Shown piece after piece: positions 60,083 through 64,000 of a DNA stretch of 64,000 nucleotides (position 1 is its first letter; each line of letters starts with the position of its first letter). A model generated the notes under the pieces. The model was not told the DNA's origin, did not search any database, and saw only the letters and a list, made by a program, of their open reading frames with translations. Source of the stretch: Bacteroidaceae bacterium (GTDB taxonomy: Bacteria > Bacteroidota > Bacteroidia > Bacteroidales > Bacteroidaceae); NCBI GenBank assembly GCA_017448965.1, contig JAFSKK010000063.1, forward strand, positions 159,522 through 223,521. The letters run 5' to 3'. The translations under genes and the position numbers were made by a program.

Positions 60083-60955
60083 CTATAGTTTACTGATACA
60101 TTCGCGCAGAGAGTCTTCCCAGTACGGAATCTCAATGCCGTATGTATTCTTGATTTTCGTTTTGTCCAGCACCGAGTAGTGGGGGCGTGCTGCTGGAGTG
60201 GGGTACTCCTCTGTGTGCAGCGGCTTCACGTGACAAGTGTTGATGCCAGCAATGCGGTGGATGGCCTTAGTGAAGTCATACCATGAGATGACACCCTCGT
60301 TGCTGAAGTGATAGATGCCAGGCACGATGCCCTTGTTGATGGCTACAAAGATGGCCACTGCCAAGTCGCGGGCATACGTGGGTGTGCCCACTTGGTCGAA
60401 GATAACACCCAGTTCGGGCTTCTCCTTACCCAGACGAATCATCGTCTTCACGAAATTGTTGCCAAAGGTGGAGTAGAGCCAAGCCGTGCGGATGATGAGG
60501 TACTGCTGGCAGTTGGCTTTCACACTTTCTTCACCTGCCAGTTTGGTGCGTCCATACACCGAGTTGGGACATGTGGGCAGTTCCTCAGTCACAGGTTTGT
60601 GGCTCGTGCCGTCAAACACATAGTCGGTGCTAATCTGTACCATGCTTCCGCCTCGTTTGCCTACCGCCTTGGCCAGATAGCCAGGGGCGATGTTGTTCAG
60701 CAGATTGCAAAACTCTTCATTGCTTTCAGCCTTGTCCACAGCGGTGAAGGCAGCGCAGTTCACGATGCAGTCAATCTTGTTCTCATTCACGAAAGCCTCC
60801 ACATCCGCTTCGTTCGTGATGTCCAGTTTCTGCGCCTTCGAGCCTTCGGGAATCACCACATCCGTGAAGAAATACTGGTGCTGTGGGTTCTCTTTTGCCA
60901 GCAACTGCATCTCATTGCCGAGTTGCCCGTTGCATCCTGTCACTAAAATGTTCAT
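60083..60955 (-). CDS. rfbD: dTDP-4-dehydrorhamnose reductase
   Basis: The 290-residue extended short-chain dehydrogenase has the Rossmann motif VTGCNGQLGNEM, STDYVFDG, and the catalytic YGRTKLAGE with Tyr and Lys. It performs the last step of dTDP-L-rhamnose synthesis for surface polysaccharide. The other dTDP-rhamnose genes (rfbA, rfbB, rfbC) are not in this window; it sits inside a housekeeping operon instead. Confidence 0.93.
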   Translation of the reverse strand: MNILVTGCNGQLGNEMQLLAKENPQHQYFFTDVVIPEGSKAQKLDITNEADVEAFVNENKIDCIVNCAAFTAVDKAESNEEFCNLLNNIAPGYLAKAVGKRGGSMVQISTDYVFDGTSHKPVTEELPTCPNSVYGRTKLAGEESVKANCQQYLIIRTAWLYSTFGNNFVKTMIRLGKEKPELGVIFDQVGTPTYARDLAVAIFVAINKGIVPGIYHFSNEGVISWYDFTKAIHRIAGINTCHVKPLHTEEYPTPAARPHYSVLDKTKIKNTYGIEIPYWEDSLRECISKL

Positions 60956-61012
60956 ATCTAACTATTCCTTTTTTTGATTGTTCAATTCTCAACTGTCCAC
61001 CTCAATTCTCAA

Positions 61013-61558
61013 CTAAAACTCCACCTCTCCGGCCTTGTCTTTCTTGTAGTAGTCGCTGAGCATGCCGATGAACTTGGCAATGTTGTCGATGGCCGTTGCC
61101 GTTTCTGCCGAGATGTCTTTTTTCTGCATTCTCAGCAGCATGGTGCCATAGAGGGCGTCAAAGCAGTTCTCAATCTCGTTCTTTTCTTGACTCTCGGCAC
61201 TTTTCGACCTCAGTTCCACGATAAATGGCAGGGCCTTGTAGTAGGCGGCTGAGTAGAACGGGTGCTTGCTCGATTTCAGCAATTGTGTATGCAGGTCAGT
61301 CAACAAAATGATGATATTTTTGTTGATTTGCAGATGCCCCTTCTGCACCACTCCTTCCTCACGCATCATCTGGATGAGGCTTTCATACCATCCCTTCAGT
61401 GCTTCACCTTTCTCGGCATCAAGGCCAAACTGCGGAATGTACTCCACAGCCATCCGCTCTGCATCCAATCCGTAGGCTCGCAGCGTGTCTTCCACTTGCC
61501 ACATGTACAGTAGGTACTCTGCTATATTCTTCTTTTTCAGTTGCTCTGCTATAAACAC
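61013..61558 (-). CDS. DUF4924 family protein
   Basis: The 181-residue, mostly helical, cytoplasmic protein (MFIAEQLKKKNIAEYLLYMWQ, EDTLRAYGLD) matches the DUF4924 family found in Bacteroidetes. It has no enzymatic motif and its function is unknown. It lies 57 bases upstream of rfbD and 47 bases after the LysE-type gene in the same direction. Confidence 0.8.
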   Translation of the reverse strand: MFIAEQLKKKNIAEYLLYMWQVEDTLRAYGLDAERMAVEYIPQFGLDAEKGEALKGWYESLIQMMREEGVVQKGHLQINKNIIILLTDLHTQLLKSSKHPFYSAAYYKALPFIVELRSKSAESQEKNEIENCFDALYGTMLLRMQKKDISAETATAIDNIAKFIGMLSDYYKKDKAGEVEF

Positions 61559-61605
61559 CTTCTTGATTGACGATTTGAAGATTTACAATTATATAGTATC
61601 CTTTT

Positions 61606-62361
61606 TTACTCAAACAGTTCAAATCCGGGGTCGTTGCCGAAGGGGATGTAGTGGAACGTATGTCCCGTCAGCGCATACACAATCATGATGGCACTCACCA
61701 CCATCACGATGATACCGATGATGCGGTTGATGCGCCAGATGACTTGCGTGCTGAATCTTTCCCTCACTTTGTCTACCAGCCAGGTCAGCGCATACCACCA
61801 GCACAGGGCACCTACCACAATGAACACATAGCCCATCGTTTGTGCAATCCAGTTGCCAGCCAAGATAAAAGTGAACTGGCCGTATAGTGCCACGAAAAGC
61901 AGGATGATCAGCGGGTTCGACACCGTGATGAGGAATCCTGAAATCATGAAACCGTCCAGTTTGTGCTTGGTCTTCACGGGGGATTCTCTGTCCATCACTT
62001 TCTGCTTGGGGATGCTTCTGAATGTGTAGATGCCAAAGGCGAATAGCAGCACTGAACCTATCACCTTAATCCACAATGCGATGATGGGGTCTTCGATGAT
62101 GTCCACCACCAGATACATGAAATAGCCCGTGATGATGGCATAGATGATATCGCTGATGCTGGCTCCAATGCCTGTGGCAAAACCTTCCCAACGTCCTTTG
62201 TTCAAGGTGCGCTGAACGGTCAAGATGCCGACGGGACCCATGGGAGCCGATGCCAGCACACCAATCAAGAAACCTTTCATCATTTCCTCAAACACACCCA
62301 CATTCTGCATCCAGTCTTGGAAGTTCAGTTCGGGTATCTGGGGGATTGTTTGTAATATCAT
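61606..62361 (-). CDS. LysE-family transporter
   Basis: The start is ATG 62361 (MILQTIPQIPELNFQDWM), because the upstream in-frame codon falls before the -7 element. The 251-residue protein has about six transmembrane helices and the LysE-family start GVLASAPMGPVGILTVQRTL, then GFATGIGASISDIIYA and SNPLIILLFVALY. Members export amino acids or other small solutes. It is the first gene of the run LysE-DUF4924-rfbD-prfC-tsaC-clc-fmt. Substrate unknown. Confidence 0.83.
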   Translation of the reverse strand: MILQTIPQIPELNFQDWMQNVGVFEEMMKGFLIGVLASAPMGPVGILTVQRTLNKGRWEGFATGIGASISDIIYAIITGYFMYLVVDIIEDPIIALWIKVIGSVLLFAFGIYTFRSIPKQKVMDRESPVKTKHKLDGFMISGFLITVSNPLIILLFVALYGQFTFILAGNWIAQTMGYVFIVVGALCWWYALTWLVDKVRERFSTQVIWRINRIIGIIVMVVSAIMIVYALTGHTFHYIPFGNDPGFELFE

Positions 62362-62389
62362 AGATATGCAGTTCTTTCCGTTTGAAAGT

Positions 62390-62398
62390 GCAAAGGTA
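62390..62398 (-). promoter_or_regulatory. -7 element before the LysE-type gene
   Basis: On the minus strand TACCTTTGC lies 29 bases before the start codon. No clear -33 TTG is seen. This supports the downstream start codon. Confidence 0.5.
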
Positions 62399-62540
62399 CG
62401 CATTTCTCTCGAATAATCATGCGATTCCCTCGGATTTATTGCATTCGACGTACCTCAGCATGCCCAAGCACTCTCGCTACAGATGGAACGGAAGCACCTC
62501 GCTTGTGCCTGCGAAATTGTAACACATTGCCATAAAAAAA

Positions 62541-62625
62541 TGTTACACTTGTAACATTGTCAGTGTTACAGGCGTAACAGTGCTTGTGTTACAAGTGTAA
62601 CACTGCGTGTGTTACATCTGTAACA
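62541..62625. repeat. Four palindromes at an exact 23-base period
   Basis: Four 16-base palindromes TGTTACA-NN-TGTAACA (the second with GGCGTAACA) start at 62541, 62564, 62587 and 62610. They are separated by seven-base spacers TTGTCAG, GTGCTTG and CTGCGTG. A further half-site TGTAACA occurs at 62518-62524. The array lies in the 279-base gap between the LysE-type gene and the hydrolase gene, 15 bases past the hydrolase stop. No gene is seen in the gap. Confidence 0.9.
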
Positions 62626-62640
62626 AAAAGGCATGTGAAA

Positions 62641-63495
62641 TTACTTGATTGTGTTTAACCAGGCACTCAGTTCGGAGAGCATTTCCTTGTGGTACTTGAA
62701 GTTCTCGCGGCATCCCCATCCGTGACCGCCTGAAGGGTAGATATGCATGGTCGCCTTGATGCCCTGCTGCTTGAGGGCAAGGTAGTAGTTCACGCTGTTT
62801 TGCGATGGTACAACCCTGTCATCGTCACTCAGCAGCATGATGGCAGGAGGAGTTTGGCTAGTCACCTGCTGCTCATTGCTGTAGAGGACAACTTGCTCCT
62901 GTGTGGCTTGTTCGCCGATGAGTCCGTGTCGGCTGCCTTTGTGCGTGTATTGATAGTCGAACGTCACCACTGGATAGAAGAGAATCTGGAAGGCAGGGAC
63001 GGTGAGCGTGTCGCTGTGGGTGGCCACCGTCGAGGCCAGATGCCCGCCTGCTGATGAGCCCATGATGCCCACCTTTTTCGGGTCGATGTTCCACTTCTGC
63101 GCATTCTCCCTCACCAGCCGCAGAGCCTCCTTGGCGTCGCTGATAGGTACATCGGCATTGGCATGCGGCATGCGGTATTTCAGCACGATGAGGGCGATAC
63201 CCCTTTCGTTGAAGAAAGGTGCCCAGTCATAGCCCTCATGCCCCGTGGCCAGATGGCTGTAGCCGCCACCCGGGCAGCACACCACAGCTCTGCCTGTTGC
63301 TTTATCAGCCTCAGGCAGAAACACTCGGATGGAGGGTTTGAAGTTCTGTTTGGAGTCGTTGTATGGCTGCGTCCGGTCAATGCCGTTGCTGTTCGGCAGA
63401 CCGTTAGGCCACAAGTCGATGTCGAATGCAGGCAGTTGCGCCTGTGCCATGAAGGCGCTGAGGATGCTGAACATAAAGAATAACAGTTTTTTCAT
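62641..63495 (-). CDS. Secreted alpha/beta hydrolase, probable carbohydrate esterase
   Basis: The 284-residue protein has a signal peptide ending AQAQ and an alpha/beta-hydrolase fold: oxyanion segment CCPGGGYSHLATGHEG, nucleophile elbow GSSAGGHLAS, Asp in LLSDDDRVVP, His in YPSGGHGWG. It resembles the acetylxylan-esterase-like group common in Prevotella polysaccharide loci (BD-FAE/AxeA type), so it may deacetylate plant oligosaccharides in the periplasm. Other ester substrates are possible. Confidence 0.85.
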   Translation of the reverse strand: MKKLLFFMFSILSAFMAQAQLPAFDIDLWPNGLPNSNGIDRTQPYNDSKQNFKPSIRVFLPEADKATGRAVVCCPGGGYSHLATGHEGYDWAPFFNERGIALIVLKYRMPHANADVPISDAKEALRLVRENAQKWNIDPKKVGIMGSSAGGHLASTVATHSDTLTVPAFQILFYPVVTFDYQYTHKGSRHGLIGEQATQEQVVLYSNEQQVTSQTPPAIMLLSDDDRVVPSQNSVNYYLALKQQGIKATMHIYPSGGHGWGCRENFKYHKEMLSELSAWLNTIK

Positions 63496-63529
63496 TGTTT
63501 TTGATAGTTTTGGTGTAAGAATCTCTGCG

Positions 63530-63538
63530 GCAAAGGTA
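63530..63538 (-). promoter_or_regulatory. -7 element before the hydrolase gene
   Basis: On the minus strand TACCTTTGC lies 35 bases before the start codon. A TTG (63555-63557) is present at a shorter than usual 16-base spacing. Confidence 0.5.
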
Positions 63539-63860
63539 CGTCTTTCTTTTCAAACAATCGGTGGCTTCTTCCCTAAAATGTAAGGAAAAGATGGTGTGAT
63601 GCGTCAGATTCAACCCCCAAAAGCAAGAAAAGAGGATGAAAATGAATGCACGGAAACAAAAAGGGAAGCAAATCTATAGGTTATACTCGAATAAATCCCT
63701 ATCTTTGCAAAAAGATTCGATTATAATAGATTATTCCTTCATTTATAAAAACACTTGTAGTGAGGGTGTCAGACATGTGCAAGCCTGGCTGTTGCATGAG
63801 ATTCTCTAGGAACAGAAGGGACGGAACCTCGGAGGCATGGCTGGCAGGAACAAAAAGAAT
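63539..63860. other. Gap without a recognised gene
   Basis: About 320 bases carry no convincing reading frame. A plus-strand TATCTTTGC at 63700-63708 fits a -7 element but has no clear -33 partner and no gene after it. Confidence 0.5.
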
Positions 63861-63890
63861 AGAGGGTGTGTCAAAATAGGCACATCCTCT
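63861..63890. repeat. Hairpin, possible insertion-sequence end
   Basis: AGAGGGTGTG and CACATCCTCT pair around TCAAAATAGG and are followed by seven T. GGGTGTGTCAAAA-type termini are common in Bacteroidetes insertion sequences, but it could also be an ordinary terminator. Confidence 0.4.
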
Positions 63891-63900
63891 TTTTTTATCG

Positions 63901-63932
63901 CAAAGCCCCGACTTTCTCAAGCCAGGGCTTTG
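63901..63932 (+). terminator. Hairpin upstream of a possible transposase
   Basis: CAAAGCCC pairs with GGGCTTTG around a 16-base loop. Hairpins between an element end and its transposase gene often block readthrough from outside. Confidence 0.45.
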
Positions 63933-63973
63933 TTATGTCGTAAAAATGTTGTACCTTTACGACATCAAAATCA

Positions 63974-64000
63974 ATGTTATGCAAAGATACCACTTTCGCC
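63974..64000 (+). CDS. Possible transposase start, cut by the window edge
   Basis: ATG 63974 opens MLCKDTTFA and runs off the window. This start resembles the N-terminus of some IS4-type transposases of Bacteroidetes (KDTxF segment), and the two hairpins upstream fit an insertion-sequence left end. Nine residues are too few for a firm call. Confidence 0.25.

Noticed and set aside
62541-62625. CRISPR-like array
   Set aside because: Repeats are 16-base palindromes with seven-base spacers, far too short for CRISPR spacers, and no cas genes are present.

Overview
The window comes from a member of the Bacteroidales, most likely Prevotellaceae. Many genes follow the Bacteroidetes promoter pattern (a TTG near -33 and TAnnTTTG near -7). 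Secreted enzymes end in type IX secretion-like C-terminal tails. There is an RprX/RprY-like two-component pair, a NigD-like lipoprotein, DUF4924, and an EF-G2-like protein. No rRNA or tRNA gene and no CRISPR array was seen.

Layout. 1-4.9 kb: rpmH, then a plus-strand housekeeping run (PASTA protein, RluA-family pseudouridine synthase, ddl, acyltransferase, lipoprotein). 4.9-6.8 kb: an ACT-domain protein and a PFL/DUF711 protein, separated by a dispersed hairpin repeat. 6.8-32.5 kb: a carbohydrate region suited to rhamnogalacturonan I. It has a GH2, a GH27, a GH51, a 5'-nucleotidase-like protein, a second GH2 coupled to a very large PL11 lyase, a membrane-spanning AraC-type sensor-regulator, and a complete L-rhamnose operon (kinase, isomerase, permease, aldolase). 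There is no SusC/SusD pair. Two acyltransferase-3 genes lie inside it, one of them frameshifted and truncated. 32.7-35.7 kb: pflB-pflA, divergent from the rhamnose operon.

36.0-43.6 kb is an AT-richer accessory island of eight mostly unrecognised genes: a proline-rich secreted protein, a CHAT/caspase-like protein, three small membrane proteins, a winged-helix/TPR-like protein of 760 residues, a secreted protein, and a 58-residue Trp-Pro-rich peptide with its own promoter, palindrome and terminator. This is the best candidate for an undescribed system.

43.6-64 kb is mainly housekeeping: pepD and a sirtuin, rpsF-rpsR-rplI, rprXY-like genes, an EF-G2-like factor, hemW, a heptad-repeat lipoprotein, an ECF-like sigma factor, and a seven-gene minus-strand run from a LysE-type transporter to fmt. 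Next come an array of four palindromes at an exact 23-bp period, an alpha/beta hydrolase, and what may be the left end of an insertion sequence at the right edge.

A recurring feature is a set of long imperfect inverted repeats in gene gaps whose arms are built from short tandem units. Six are described. Two are clearly copies of one element.
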